NCBI GenBank assembly: GCA_029204225.1
Contig: CM055102.1
Coordinates: forward strand, 38,126,585-38,190,584
DNA length: 64,000 nucleotides
DNA from: Diphasiastrum complanatum
Taxonomy: Eukaryota > Streptophyta > Lycopodiopsida > Lycopodiales > Lycopodiaceae
Direction of reading: 5' to 3'
Shown: positions 1 to 11,310 of the stretch, piece by piece
Layout: each line of letters opens with the position of its first letter
Position numbering within the stretch: the stretch's first letter is position 1
Notes under the pieces: model-generated
Database searches by the model: none
What the model was told of the DNA's origin: nothing
The model's input: only the letters and a program-made list of their open reading frames with translations
Position numbers and translations under genes: made by a program

Positions 1-622
1 AGGTTTGAAGAGTTGGAGGCAACTAGAGGGAATGCAGTGGCGCCTCCTCCACAGATACCAAGAGAACCACAAGCGCGAAACACGGAAAGCCCAAAGAAGA
101 CTGCCAAAGTAAAAGCACCACCTACTTTCAAAGGAGAGCGTGACATTCGAATTGTGGAAGATTGGTTGTTTCACATGGACCATTACTTCCGTCTGATGAA
201 CACTCCTGAGGAAGAAAGAACAGACTTGGCATTAGCATATTTTGAGGGCTACACTACAAATTGGTACCGGATGGCAGGAATGCATTTCCAGACATGGGAC
301 GCATTCAAAACCGCGTTACGAGAGGAGTTCATACCGAAGAATTCACACATGAGATTGAGGACAGAATTATCGGGGCTCAAACAGAAAGGGTCATTGCGAG
401 AGTACCTCAATAAATTCAGACAGAGTGTATGGGTTATTGAAGATATGTCCGAGGCAGACAAAACTCATTACCTCTTGTCTGGAATGCAGTCTTGGACCCG
501 GTGTGCAATAGACAGCTACATGCCCCATGATTTCAATTCAACTATTCGGACAGCTGAAATGGTTTGTGAGTATGAGAGCACATTGGCACCAGCTGCTCTC
601 GCAATCTCAACAAGAGTATTTA
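1..622 (+). pseudogene. Gypsy-1 gag, 5' portion (partial, split by Copia-A1)
   Basis: This encodes the capsid-like part of a Ty3/Gypsy Gag protein, which would package element RNA in cytoplasmic particles. The reading frame is open from the window edge and contains the usual plant Gag core: a hydrophobic/Trp-rich block (EDWLFHMDHYF, NWYRMAG) followed by W..F...L..EF and L..LKQKGSLREYLNKF. The start lies before the window or at the Met at base 13. The frame is cut at base 622 by Copia-A1. Across the insertion, counting the 5-bp duplication once, the codon phase is kept into base 6941, so gag was open when Copia-A1 arrived. Family call is secure; the exact Gypsy lineage is not determined. Confidence 0.85.
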
Positions 623-1484
623 TGATAAATTTTACAGTTTTTAGGACAATAATGATTGTACTTTACAATCATAGAGAGTTATTGGTTGCTTAATCAATGA
701 ATCTATCAAGTTCTACACATTAGATCTTGATCTAGATTCACTACACTTGGATTTAAGCAAGAGCAATGGATCAACACATCATTTTTTAGTGAGAGCGGCT
801 TCACACGTGTGGAGTACTGTCCACTGTACGGACTGCACCTGAAACAACAAGTACAATGATACTAGATAGCAATCATGCATAAAAATCACAAGACAAATGA
901 CTAGAAATCTCACAAAAGTGTAGAGTGCAAAAGTCTCATCAATTTTCTTAGCAAAATGATGATCCTTTTATGGATCAAGTACATCCATGAGTCTGGTACA
1001 GTCCAGCAGGCCTTCACACGTGTGAAGAGTGCCACATCACTCATATCTATCCATTTGATCCATCCTTGATCCTTATCCAATAGTTGACCTTCTAGAATAT
1101 GACTAAAATCCAAAAAGCTAGTCTCCTAGAATATAGGAATATTCCCTACAAAATAGGATCTAAGGAAAATGGTCAACTCTTATCTTCTAGTACTCTATAC
1201 ACACATGTGAACATCCACTTGCCATGTGGGAGCATTTACTCATGCACATGCAAGGAAAAGCTAATTTGTAGGTGACTAGTCAACTTGACTAAAAACTAGT
1301 CATTTCATGTTCACACTAACTAGAATGATACAAAATCAATTTGGATATATACAAACATGAAAAGTACATCCTTTCACACATGGGAACATGCTCCACACGT
1401 GTGAAATCATATCATCAACATATTCTAATGTTTGATCAATATTTACATGAACCAATGTCAAGTGAGAAGTGACAATTTTCAACA
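623..1484 (-). repeat. Copia-A1 3' LTR
   Basis: In element orientation it begins TGTTGAAAATTG and ends ATTTATCA, giving the standard TG...CA ends. It holds three copies of a CACACGTGTG palindrome at about 800-811, 1013-1026 and 1393-1405; the middle copy is the full TTCACACGTGTGAA. No sizeable protein-coding frame is supported here. Confidence 0.95.
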
Positions 1485-1497
1485 CTCCTCCTCACTT
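1485..1497 (-). promoter_or_regulatory. Copia-A1 polypurine tract
   Basis: On the minus strand it reads AAGTGAGGAGGAG, placed directly before the 3' LTR and directly after the gag-pol stop codon. This is where plus-strand DNA synthesis is primed in LTR retrotransposons. Copia-B and Copia-E carry very similar tracts. Confidence 0.85.
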
Positions 1498-4400
1498 CTA
1501 ACTTGGCAAATCTAGTGTACATCTATCTACAATTCCAAGAGCATATCTTAACTTAAAAAATGGATCTTTGGACAATGGTTTGGTTAAGATATCAGCTATG
1601 CATTCGGATGATGGTACATGATGTAGTTGCACTTCCTTGGATTGTACCTTCTCCCTCACAAAGTGGTGAGCTATCTCAATATGCTTTGTTCTAGCATGGA
1701 AGATAGGATTTGAAGCAATTTGTTGAGAAGCTTGATTGTCACAAAATATGTAAGGGATCTCCTCGGCCTCTAGCACATGTAGTTCCATCAAGAGTCTTCT
1801 TAGCCATAAGAGCTCTTTGGTTGTTGAAGTCAATGCCTTGTACTCGGCTTCACAAGAAGATAGTGAGATTGTATCTTGCTTTTTGGAAAGCCAAGATATC
1901 ACTCCTCCACAAAGAAATGTTGCAAATGCACTAATGGACTTCCTATCCATCTTGTCACCTGCAAAATCTGAATCCGAGTAGGCTCTCAAGTGCAAGTTAG
2001 ATCCTTCATAAAGTATACCAAAAAATCTAGTACTAGAAACATATCTAAGTACTCTCTTGGCACTTTTCCAATGATGAATTAAAGGAGCTTGCATACTTTG
2101 ACTCAACTTGCTTACACAAAAACTTAAGTCAGGTCTAGTGATGGTTAAATAGATTAGAGAGCCTATAAGCTTCCTAAAGAGAGTGATGTCCTCAAAGGAT
2201 GCTTCATCACCTTCATTAGTTGCTTTCACAACATGCTCCATAGGGGTGTCAATCCCCTTACAATCTTTCATACCAAATCTTTCAAGAATGGAAGTAGCAT
2301 ACTTAGATTGACTTATGAAAGTACAATTGCTACTTCTAGACACTTCTATCCCAAGTATAAACTTTAGGAAGCCTAGATCTACCATCTTGAACTCACTAGA
2401 TAAGTCAACTTTTACTTTGCCTATGCCATCATCATCATTTCCTGTCATAATGATGTCATCAACATAAAGAACCAAAATGATGATCTTTCCTTCATTACAT
2501 TTGAAATATAAAGAAGGTTCATAAGCACTTAGTACAAAGCCAAGGGAATAGAGAAAATCATGCAACCTAGAGTACCAAGCTCTAGGTGCTTGCTTCAAGC
2601 CATATAGGCTCTTCCTTAAGTAGCACACCTTTTGCTCCTCACCAATCTTGATGAAGCCCTCGGGTTGCATCATGTAGATTTCCTCTTCTAAGAAGCCATT
2701 CAAGAAGGCATTTGTCACATCCATTTGGTAGAGATCCCATTTGAACAAAGTAGCAATGCAAATGATTAATCTAATAGTTACAAGCTTAGCTACAGGTGCA
2801 AATGTTTCTTCATAATCCAATCCTTTTATTTGAAGAAATCCCTTAGCAACAAGCCTAGCTTTGTATTTACTAATAGATCCATCTTGATTGTACTTAATTC
2901 TATAAATCCACTTACATGCAAGTGGTTTCTTTCCTCTTGGAAGATTTACAAGATTCCAAGTATGATTTTCTTCTAATGCATCATACTCTACTTGCATTGC
3001 ATCTCTCCAAACTTTAGATTTACATGCTTCTTCAAAAGATGATGGTTCTTCAATCAATGTAGCTAAAAAAGAGTAAGAGGTAGAAGATGTAGAGCCTTCC
3101 TTTTGCTTTCCCTTGTCCACATAGGTAAGCCTTGAGGGCTCGGCCTTGCTCCTTGATGATCTTCTTGGCCCCTTTTGACTTGGATCCAAATCTCCATCCT
3201 CGGGTTTGTCATGATCCTCCTCGGGTTTGTCAAGATCCTCCTCGGATTTGTCAAGATCTTCAATGCACAATGGGTTAGATCCATTTGACAAGCTCTTAGC
3301 AAATTGTGACTCATCAAAAAGTACATCCTTGCTTACCTTTACTTTCTTGGATGTAGGATCATATATCCTATATCCCTTGCTATTTTCTCCATAGCCAACA
3401 AAGATTCCTTTGAAGGAGGTAGCATCTTCTTTCCTTCTAGTCTCCAAAGGAATGTGTACATAACAAGTACATCCAAAGATCTTAAAATATTTTACATTGG
3501 GTTTCTTATCAAACAAGGCTTGATAAGGTGAGATCCCATCTATAGCACTACTAGGAAGTCTATTACACAAATAATTAGCACATGTTATGGCTTCTCCCCA
3601 AAATGAGATGGGAAGTGATGCATCAAGCCTCAAGGACTTTGCACACTCACATAGACTCCTATTTTTCCTCTCGGCCACCCCATTTTGTTGAGGGGTGTAG
3701 GAACAAGTGTATTGTAACTTAATACCATTGATCTCACAAAAGTCTTTCATTTTATTGGAGGTGTACTCTCCTCCATTATCACATCTTAGTGCTTTGATAG
3801 AAGTACTAAGTTGTTTCTCTACTAGAGACTTGAACTTAATGAAAGCTTCATAAACAAGATTTTTCTTTGATAGTAACTCAATCCATGTGAATCTAGTACA
3901 ATCATCTATAAAAGTTACATACATCAAGGCACCTCCATTACTTGCATGTGAAAAACTATGTACATCAGAATGTATGAGATCCAAGGGAGAGAGAGATCTT
4001 GATGAAGATTTCTTGTAAGAAGATTTGTGTGACTTTGCAAGGCCACATGCCTCACACATTTTTCCACACTTCTTGAAAGCTCTTGGTAGGCCGAGAGCTA
4101 GTTCCTTGCTTGCCATTGACTCCATAGATTGAAGATTAGGATGGCCTAATCTCTTATGCCAAAGCTCCACTTGAGTTAGCTCCTCCCTAGCCAAGTTCAC
4201 ACTTTCACTTGCAACATTAGCATCCAACTTGAAAAGTCTCCCTTGCTTAATGCCACTAGCTATGCACTTATCATTTTTCAAGATGGAACAAACTCCATTC
4301 TTGAAATGTACATCTAGTCCATTGTCCATTAATTGTCCTACACTAAGCAAGTTTCTTGAAATGGTAGGAACATACAAAACATTATCTAGATCTATCCTTT

Positions 4401-5478
4401 TAGATGTGCCTAAACAAAGAGGTATAGATCCTATGCCATCTATCTTGCATGCTTGATCACTAGCAGTGTATATTGACTTCTTAGAGTCATTACAAGATAG
4501 AAGAGTAGAAAAATAATGCTTGTTAAAGGACATGTGGGAACTAGCCCCACTATCTATCCACCATGTGTCTTGACTTGAAGTTGGTGTAGATGCAACCATT
4601 AAGGATGTGTTGAATCCATCCTCATATTCTTCCTCTTGAGCAATGTTCCCTTGATCTCCTTTGGCTTGTTGATTCTTCTTCAAGTAGCATTCTGAGGCAA
4701 AGTGTCCTTTCTTTCCACAAAAGAAACACTTTAGTTTTGCCTTGTTCTTCACTTTGCCTTTGGAGGTAGATCCTCCATTCTTCATCTCGGCCTCCTTGCC
4801 TTGATTTTTCTTGAATGGATTTTGCTTTTTCTTGCCTTTAGATGTAAAGTTAGCTTTCTCCTCTCCTCCATTAAGTGACATGCTATCCATTCTTGTCTTG
4901 AGGTGTAGAAGCCTACTCTCCTCGGCCACAAGAACATTGTGCAACTTTTCAATGGATGGAAGAGAGTCTTGAATGGCAAATGATTGGACTAAGTTGGTAA
5001 ACTCATCACTTAGACCATTCAAAATGATTTGTACTAGTTCTTGATCTTGGATCTTCTCTCCTATTGCACTTAACTCCTTGTTAAGAGATTTGATCCTAAG
5101 AACATACTCTTGTCCACTCTCTCCACTTCCTTTCATGCTTTGGAAAACTTGATTTCTTAGCATGAGGATTCTTGAAGTATTGTTGGATTCATAAATGCTC
5201 TTTAATGAATCCCAAGCCTCTTTGGATGAGGTACAAGAAGACACCTCTTTCAAGAGGTCATTGCATACATTTAACTTTATGCAATGTAGAGCTAATCTTG
5301 CTCTCTTCTTGTATTTGGCTTGTTCTTGGGGAGTTTGAGGCTCTTCCTCTACTCCTTGAACTATGTCATATAGATCATGGATCACTAGGAGTGATTCCAT
5401 TCTCACTTTCCAAATGGAATAATTTGTGGAAGTGAGTCTCTCACTTGGTTCCATCAAATATCCACCCATGGATGACAT
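1498..5478 (-). CDS. Copia-A1 Gag-Pol polyprotein, intact
   Basis: A 1326-residue Copia polyprotein with all domains in the standard order. Gag of the UBN2/DUF4219 kind covers about residues 15-200. The zinc knuckle CFFCGKKGHFASEC is at 251-264. The aspartic protease motif DSGA is at 309-312. The integrase zinc site is H441, H446, C475, C478, and its core is D505, D567 and E603 (35 residues between the last two). Reverse transcriptase carries YVDD at 1005-1008. RNase H has acidic residues D1169, E1210 and D1247. A short acidic repeat (three units like EDLDKPEE) lies at about 740-762 in the linker after integrase. The Met at 5478 is the first in frame and follows the leader. Every catalytic residue I can check is present, so the protein should be functional. 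It differs from the Copia-A2 copy by Pro11 versus Ser11. Confidence 0.97.
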   Translation of the reverse strand: MSSMGGYLMEPSERLTSTNYSIWKVRMESLLVIHDLYDIVQGVEEEPQTPQEQAKYKKRARLALHCIKLNVCNDLLKEVSSCTSSKEAWDSLKSIYESNNTSRILMLRNQVFQSMKGSGESGQEYVLRIKSLNKELSAIGEKIQDQELVQIILNGLSDEFTNLVQSFAIQDSLPSIEKLHNVLVAEESRLLHLKTRMDSMSLNGGEEKANFTSKGKKKQNPFKKNQGKEAEMKNGGSTSKGKVKNKAKLKCFFCGKKGHFASECYLKKNQQAKGDQGNIAQEEEYEDGFNTSLMVASTPTSSQDTWWIDSGASSHMSFNKHYFSTLLSCNDSKKSIYTASDQACKIDGIGSIPLCLGTSKRIDLDNVLYVPTISRNLLSVGQLMDNGLDVHFKNGVCSILKNDKCIASGIKQGRLFKLDANVASESVNLAREELTQVELWHKRLGHPNLQSMESMASKELALGLPRAFKKCGKMCEACGLAKSHKSSYKKSSSRSLSPLDLIHSDVHSFSHASNGGALMYVTFIDDCTRFTWIELLSKKNLVYEAFIKFKSLVEKQLSTSIKALRCDNGGEYTSNKMKDFCEINGIKLQYTCSYTPQQNGVAERKNRSLCECAKSLRLDASLPISFWGEAITCANYLCNRLPSSAIDGISPYQALFDKKPNVKYFKIFGCTCYVHIPLETRRKEDATSFKGIFVGYGENSKGYRIYDPTSKKVKVSKDVLFDESQFAKSLSNGSNPLCIEDLDKSEEDLDKPEEDHDKPEDGDLDPSQKGPRRSSRSKAEPSRLTYVDKGKQKEGSTSSTSYSFLATLIEEPSSFEEACKSKVWRDAMQVEYDALEENHTWNLVNLPRGKKPLACKWIYRIKYNQDGSISKYKARLVAKGFLQIKGLDYEETFAPVAKLVTIRLIICIATLFKWDLYQMDVTNAFLNGFLEEEIYMMQPEGFIKIGEEQKVCYLRKSLYGLKQAPRAWYSRLHDFLYSLGFVLSAYEPSLYFKCNEGKIIILVLYVDDIIMTGNDDDGIGKVKVDLSSEFKMVDLGFLKFILGIEVSRSSNCTFISQSKYATSILERFGMKDCKGIDTPMEHVVKATNEGDEASFEDITLFRKLIGSLIYLTITRPDLSFCVSKLSQSMQAPLIHHWKSAKRVLRYVSSTRFFGILYEGSNLHLRAYSDSDFAGDKMDRKSISAFATFLCGGVISWLSKKQDTISLSSCEAEYKALTSTTKELLWLRRLLMELHVLEAEEIPYIFCDNQASQQIASNPIFHARTKHIEIAHHFVREKVQSKEVQLHHVPSSECIADILTKPLSKDPFFKLRYALGIVDRCTLDLPS

Positions 5479-6073
5479 TTTAGAATGAATGCTCTTTTAA
5501 AAATCACAAAGATTTTTGAATTTTAAAAGATCTATGAAGTGGCCTAAAGCTTACTAGAATGCCTATAGGCTTGTCTCTATCAAACTAACACACAAGCTTG
5601 AATGATACTCAAAGATCTTACCAAAAATTTCTAGCTTTCACTCTCACAAAAAAAATTGCTTTACACTTTTCTTAGAGATTTCACTTCAACTAAGGATCTG
5701 AACAAATCAGCCTCTTAGATCTGATCTTAGACTCTAAAAAGAAATGCTTCAATGATCCAAAACACTATTTGGTCATAGGCATTAGTTAGAATGAATCTAG
5801 ATCAATACTATGCTTCAAAAAGCACCAAAAATGAACTAGTATTGTGATTTTGGGACCAAAAAACACAAAGTAGCTTGAATTGAAAGTTGCTGTACGGTTT
5901 CACACGTGTGAAAAGTACATACACAGCCTCCAAGTCGTTTTGATCCAAATGATTACAAGCTATCACTCTAGAAGAACTCGCCCTCACTAGTATTGGCCAA
6001 AAAACAAATTTTGCCAATGATCTTTACAAGATTTATGATTCAATGATCACTCTCTTACTTAGCTCTGATACCA
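5479..6073 (-). promoter_or_regulatory. Copia-A1 leader with tRNA-Met primer site
   Basis: This is the untranslated leader between the 5' LTR and gag-pol. Bases 6062-6073 read TGGTATCAGAGC on the minus strand, the classic plant Copia primer-binding site complementary to initiator tRNA-Met, with no gap to the LTR. The leader holds one full TTCACACGTGTGAA palindrome at 5899-5912. No other gene is supported in it. Confidence 0.92.
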
Positions 6074-6935
6074 TGATAAATTTTACAGTTTTTAGGACAA
6101 TAATGATTGTACTTTACAATCATAGAGAGTTATTGGTTGCTTAATCAATGAATCTATCAAGTTCTACACATTAGATCTTGATCTAGATTCACTACACTTG
6201 GATTTAAGCAAGAGCAATGGATCAACACATCATTTTTTAGTGAGAGCGGCTTCACACGTGTGGAGTACTGTCCACTGTACGGACTGCACCTGAAACAACA
6301 AGTACAATGATACTAGATAGCAATCATGCATAAAAATCACAAGACAAATGACTAGAAATCTCACAAAAGTGTAGAGTGCAAAAGTCTCATCAATTTTCTT
6401 AGCAAAATGATGATCCTTTTATGGATCAAGTACATCCATGAGTCTGGTACAGTCCAGCAGGCCTTCACACGTGTGAAGAGTGCCACATCACTCATATCTA
6501 TCCATTTGATCCATCCTTGATCCTTATCCAATAGTTGACCTTCTAGAATATGACTAAAATCCAAAAAGCTAGTCTCCTAGAATATAGGAATATTCCCTAC
6601 AAAATAGGATCTAAGGAAAATGGTCAACTCTTATCTTCTAGTACTCTATACACACATGTGAACATCCACTTGCCATGTGGGAGCATTTACTCATGCACAT
6701 GCAAGGAAAAGCTAATTTGTAGGTGACTAGTCAACTTGACTAAAAACTAGTCATTTCATGTTCACACTAACTAGAATGATACAAAATCAATTTGGATATA
6801 TACAAACATGAAAAGTACATCCTTTCACACATGGGAACATGCTCCACACGTGTGAAATCATATCATCAACATATTCTAATGTTTGATCAATATTTACATG
6901 AACCAATGTCAAGTGAGAAGTGACAATTTTCAACA
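6074..6935 (-). repeat. Copia-A1 5' LTR
   Basis: An 862-bp LTR with no difference I could find from 623-1484. It would contain the promoter driving leftward transcription of the element, and it carries the same three CACACGTGTG palindromes. The copy of ATTTA at 6936-6940 follows directly. Confidence 0.95.
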
Positions 6936-7404
6936 ATTTAGTGGATCCAGACCGAGTCCAAGCTTCTTTTCAAGGGGGGACTCAGCTTCAATTGGCAACC
7001 AAGCCTCGAGTAGCGTGAACAAATTTTCAACAAAAATAGGGTTTGGCAACCAAGGCAACAATGGAGAGAACATGTTCCAGAGAAGAAACAATGTTGGACT
7101 TTCAGCTAGTCACAGCAACAGCTCACCAACAGTGGGCAGTTCCATGCACTGCTTCAACTGTCATCAGCAAGGTCACTCTTGGAGGTCATGCCCCAAACCA
7201 TTAAACAAGCAAATCATGGCTGCCATTGAAGGATTTGATAGGATGGAGAGAGAGGCATTTGATCAAGAAGATGGTGAACAGGATGGCGAAGAGGACCCAG
7301 AAACGGATTTGACGGAGTCTGACCTGAATGCCTTACAACAGATAGGGGCACTTGCGGCGTATCGTGAACATCTCATGGCGACTCCTACGAGAGGATCAAA
7401 GTAA
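6936..7404 (+). pseudogene. Gypsy-1 gag, 3' portion with zinc knuckle
   Basis: The frame continues from 1-622 after Copia-A1. It is Ser/Asn-rich, then carries the nucleocapsid zinc knuckle CFNCHQQGHSWRSC (CX2CX4HX4C) and a very acidic tail. It ends at an in-frame TAA (7402-7404), after which the same frame goes on as protease. The stop may be the natural gag end or a nonsense mutation; I cannot tell. The protein would bind element RNA. Confidence 0.85.
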
Positions 7405-7650
7405 TTGTACCTGAAAGGCTGTATTCAAGGCAGGATCATTTACTTCATGGTAGACCTGGGGGCGTCACATAACTACTTGTCAGAAAAACTGACAGGGCAA
7501 TTGGACATCCAATGTGAAGAGAATGTGACTCCTATTTGTGTGGAGACCGCGAAAGGTACAATGACCACTTGTAGATTGGCAACCAACTTACCAATTTCCC
7601 TGGGAACCTGGAAGAATCGACTAACGTTCACAATCTTGAAGATGGATGCG
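7405..7650 (+). pseudogene. Gypsy-1 protease remnant
   Basis: This stretch is in the same frame as gag and resembles a retropepsin: a strand FMVDLGASHNYLS followed by a hydrophobic beta-rich segment. The catalytic motif D-S/T-G-A reads DLGA, so the residue after the catalytic Asp is altered. Similarity stops at about 7650, where LTR sequence of the non-autonomous element begins. Reverse transcriptase, RNase H and integrase of this element are absent downstream, so Gypsy-1 is dead. Confidence 0.7.
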
Positions 7651-8788
7651 AAGCAGCCAACTGGCCAACAACGATCAGAGTTAACCAACTTGAAGTTTCG
7701 AAAACCAACATTGAGATCCAACCTGGCGCCATGCCAGATCGGGGGTCCCGATGTGAGTGACTTCCCTCCAAGCAAGCTGCCCGACATACATCAAACTTAA
7801 CCAACTCGAAGCTTCGTTACAAACGAGTAACATCCATTCCAAGCAAGCGGTCTGACTTACATCAGACTTAACCAACTGAAAGCTTCGTCACGAGCGCTGG
7901 AAGCCAACTTGGCGCCACGCTAGACTGGACAGCCATAAATAGGTAACGTCCACCCAAGCAAGCCATCCAACTCAGCCGACAGGTTAGAGCCCGTTCCCCA
8001 AGAGCTTAACCCATTCACGTTCATGCAAGGAACACTCAGAACCACAAGCCGCGACAGATATGGAAACAACCATTTCCTGGACCAAATGGTCCCGACAGCA
8101 TACCGCTGGCGCCACGGACCGAATGGTCCCGACGGCATACCGCTGGCGTCCTGGGATACGACCCTCAGTTGTGTGCCAACTTTAAAAATTTGGAAGCGGC
8201 CTTACAACTGACGCTTTTACCGAACACTGAAACCCAGAAGGTAATCAGAGTCAGTTTGAGAAAAATCCCACTTTATTGATAAATCTGAGAAGGTTACATT
8301 TCAATTGTGTGACCGACCCTAGTCTCCAGGGCGCTAGCATGCCAAGGCGAGAGCCATGACAACATTCCAGCAAGGGAGGCTGAGACTTGGTTGGAGCTCG
8401 CCCTGAGTCGCAACCCGCACTCCCCTATAGTATTGGTGTGATTTGGCACCCCCCCCCCCCCCTCATACCAAGCACTCTACCCAAGCTGGTAAAGCACATT
8501 TTTCTCTCTCTAGGATTTTCTCTTTCTAGAAAGTCATTTTCTCTCTCTAGATTTTATTGATCCCCAGGCTTCCTTTAATCATGCCTAGATCGTGTGAGGT
8601 GATTGCACATCGATCTGAGCTCTCTGGACTCCGCTAGAACCGATCAAAGATTTTCAGCCATAGGAACTTGGCGCCAGCTGGATTCTGGTCACAGTGGCGC
8701 CGGGAGCAGTAGGGGCGTTGCTGGAGCCGGGGACATAGTTGGCGCCAATGGCGCCGAAAGTAAAGCTTCTAAAGGTAGCTTTACAACA
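7651..8788 (-). repeat. LARD-like 3' LTR (truncated)
   Basis: In minus orientation it begins TGTTGTAAAGC. It has a run of about 15 C at 8450-8463 that is only 7 long in the other copy, and it lacks the 87 bp seen at 10009-10095. Short open frames in both copies are mutually overlapping and not conserved, so I do not call them genes. Confidence 0.75.
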
Positions 8789-10008
8789 TCCACCCCACCT
8801 TTATAAAATCTGATGTCCTCATCAGATGTCAGATTAAAGTAAAGGTGTCTCCCAATTAAAATAACTATACATTTAAGCTACTTGGCACAGTACTCAATTT
8901 ACTGGCCCCTTTTTATTAACATTGAAGCTGGCTACCACAAGTCGGAGGCTCAGCTCTTTGTACTGAAAGATAACATAACTTGAAAATATATCTTTGTTTG
9001 GGAAAAGCGTAGATTTGATATCACTTTCGTAAAACCCAAAAACCTTATTAACTGGTGACAGAGGCCTTTCTTTGAAATGTTCGCCCCTGTCGCTTCTGAC
9101 TTTCGACTTTGGAATTGCTTGCGTCTGGTGGGCGTTGTCGCAAAATGAAACTAACCCCAATAAACAGGCTAGCCATCCATCCTTTGCAAACATTGAGTCG
9201 TTTCGTTGTCGTTCACGTGTGAGTACTTGAACTGCAAATCCGCCCCACAGATTCTGTAGTCCTCTTTGTTTGATGGTATCAGCCTTCAAAAGAAAAGGTT
9301 CCTTCTTGAGCCATCAGCTCCTTGTATCACAAGCAATCATGCAAACCAGGCAAAGCACGAGTACTAAGACTCACCACGAATACATACAAGTAAGACACTC
9401 GGGCAGGTTTACTAACAAGTAACAAAGACAAGGTCCCCCTTTGAGATGGTCCTGCCAACGGACCTTTGCCTGGCCGCGCCCATACAAATCGATCACGGAA
9501 TCAGCCCACATAAGACACCCCTCCAACTATCCGTGCTTTCACCATTAAGCAGCACATTGCCTCAGTCACGCCCCACCACTTTTTGGTCGATAGCCCTTAT
9601 AGCTAAACGATCGGCAGCTATCCCGCACCGGCAGCTAACCACCCATGCTTTACACCCGAATTCGAGCAGCATCTCTGTATCAATGGTTAATCCGTACAGT
9701 TTGAATATGTCGCCCCGCACCCCACAAGGTAAGGACCATGCTTTCACCTCCCTAGGCAGCACTTTGCCTCATCCGTCCTACGTGCAGACAGCGCCAGGCC
9801 CGAACCGCTAGAACTGACCGTGCTTACACCTCAAGGGCAGCACCTTGACTCATCAAGTCCCCCGTTCTGCCGACCACCCCGACCGTGGACGCACCCGTGC
9901 TTACACTGTGGGCAGCACCTTGCACAACAGTCGTCTTGATGAACCCCAAACCGTGGCCATTTCCGCGAGATCCGCATAGCTGACCGGCCAGTTGGCTCTG
10001 ATACCACA
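8789..10008 (-). other. Internal region of the LARD-like element, non-coding
   Basis: No retroviral domain is recognisable. The segment from about 9530 to 9920 holds four degenerate copies of an 80-100 bp unit built around GTGCTT.CACC and GGCAGCACCTTG. The primer site TGGTATCAGAGC (minus strand, 9995-10006) ends the region. A 131-codon minus-strand frame at 8894-9289 has no motif I can defend. Confidence 0.5.
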
Positions 10009-11250
10009 TGTAGCACAGGCATCCCAAAGGGAGCCGGGAACCACGACTTAGCTTCCCAGCCTTCAACTCTTGCCATCCAAACCCACTTGACATACAAGCA
10101 GCCAACTCGCCAACAACGATCAGACTTAACCAACTTGAAGTTCCGAAAACCAACATTGAGATCCAACCTGGCGCCATGCCAGATCGGGGGTCCCGATGTG
10201 AGTGACTTCCCTCCAAGCAAGCCGCCCGACATACATCAAACTTAACCAACTCGAAGCTTCGTTACAAACGAGTAACATCCATTCCAAGCAAGCGGTCTGA
10301 CTTACATCAGACTTAACCAACTGAAAGCTTCGTCACGAGCGCTGGAAGCCAACTTGGCGCCACGCCAGACTGGACAGCCATAAATAGGTAACGTCCACCC
10401 AAGCAAGCCATCCAACTCAGCCGACAGGTTAGAGCCCGTTCCCCAAGAGCTTAACCCATTCACGTTCATGCAAGGAACACTCAGAACCACAAGCCGCGAC
10501 AGATATGGAAACAACCATTTCCTGGACCAAATGGTCCCGACAGCATACCGCTGGCGCCACGGACCGAATGGTCCCGACGGCATACCGTTTGCGTCCCGGG
10601 ATACGACCCTCAGCTATGTGCCAAGTTAAAAATTTGAAAGCAGCCTTACAACTGGCGCTTTTACCGAACATTGAAACCAAGAAGGTAATCAGAGTCAGTT
10701 TGAGAAAAATCCCACTTTATTGATAAATCTGAGAAGGTTACATTTCAAGTGTGTGACCGACCCTAGTCTCCGGGGCGCTAGCATGCCAAGGCGAGAGCCA
10801 TGACAACATTCCAGCAAGGGAGGCTGAGACTTGGTTGGAGCTCGTCCTGAGTCGCATCCCACACTCCCCTATAGTATTGGTGTGATTCGGCACCCCCCCT
10901 CATACCAAGCACTCTACCCAAGCTGGTAAAGCACATTTTTCTCTCTCTAGGATTTTCTCTTTCTAGAAAGTCATTTTCTCTCTCTAGATTTTATTGATCC
11001 CAGGCTTCCTTTAATCATGCCTAGATCGTGTGAGGTGATTGCACATTGATCTGAGCTCTCTGGACTCCGCTAGAACCGATCAAAGATTTTCAGCCATAGG
11101 AACTTGGCGCCGGCTGGTTCTGGTCACAGTGGCACCTGGAGCAGCGCCGGCGCCGTTGGCACCGGGAGCAGCAGGGGCGCTACTGGCGCCGGGGACATAG
11201 ATGGCACCGATGGTGCCGGAAGTAAAGCTTCTAAAGGTAGCTTCACAACA
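10009..11250 (-). repeat. LARD-like 5' LTR
   Basis: A 1242-bp LTR with TGTTG...TACA ends in minus orientation. A segment near 10865-10900 (CCCCTATAGTATTGG and GATTCGGCACC) reappears in inverted, diverged form in the Gypsy-1 LTR near 12292-12332. Both LTRs also start TGTTGTRAAG, so the two elements are related. Confidence 0.75.
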
Positions 11251-11310
11251 GGACCAACTAGAAAAGAACGACACAAATGAACCTGAGCCAACCATCCCTC
11301 CCAATCTCAT

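Larger units (their letters stand above)
623..6935 (-). mobile_element. Copia-A1, complete Ty1/Copia retrotransposon
   Basis: A full-length 6313-bp LTR retrotransposon on the minus strand. It has two 862-bp LTRs (623-1484 and 6074-6935) in which I see no difference, a tRNA-Met primer site next to the 5' LTR, a purine tract next to the 3' LTR, and one uninterrupted 1326-codon gag-pol frame. It is flanked by the target-site duplication ATTTA (618-622 and 6936-6940). The target is the gag of Gypsy-1. Identical LTRs and an open frame indicate a very recent insertion that may still be able to transpose. A near-identical sister copy lies at 30138-36450. Confidence 0.97.
7651..11250 (-). mobile_element. 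Non-autonomous LTR element (LARD-like) inside Gypsy-1
   Basis: Two long direct copies (7651-8788 and 10009-11250) flank about 1.2 kb with no recognisable gag or pol. In minus orientation the right copy is the 5' LTR, followed two bases on by TGGTATCAGAGC (9995-10006). The left copy is the 3' LTR, preceded by a purine tract AAAGGTGGGGTGGA (just after 8788). The left copy lacks the last 87 bp of the LTR, so that end is truncated and no target duplication can be read. The copies differ by many substitutions and by an indel in a GGCGCC-rich stretch, so the insertion is old. The layout fits a large retrotransposon derivative moved by proteins from another element. Confidence 0.7.

Noticed and set aside
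3063-3326. 87-codon frame overlapping Copia-A pol, and its twin at 32578-32841
   Set aside because: Shadow of the acidic repeat in the real polyprotein, in another frame; no independent support.
9824-10680. Several 64-141 codon minus-strand frames
   Set aside because: They lie in and around the LARD-like LTR, and similar ones appear in the other LTR only because the DNA is duplicated. No protein motif.
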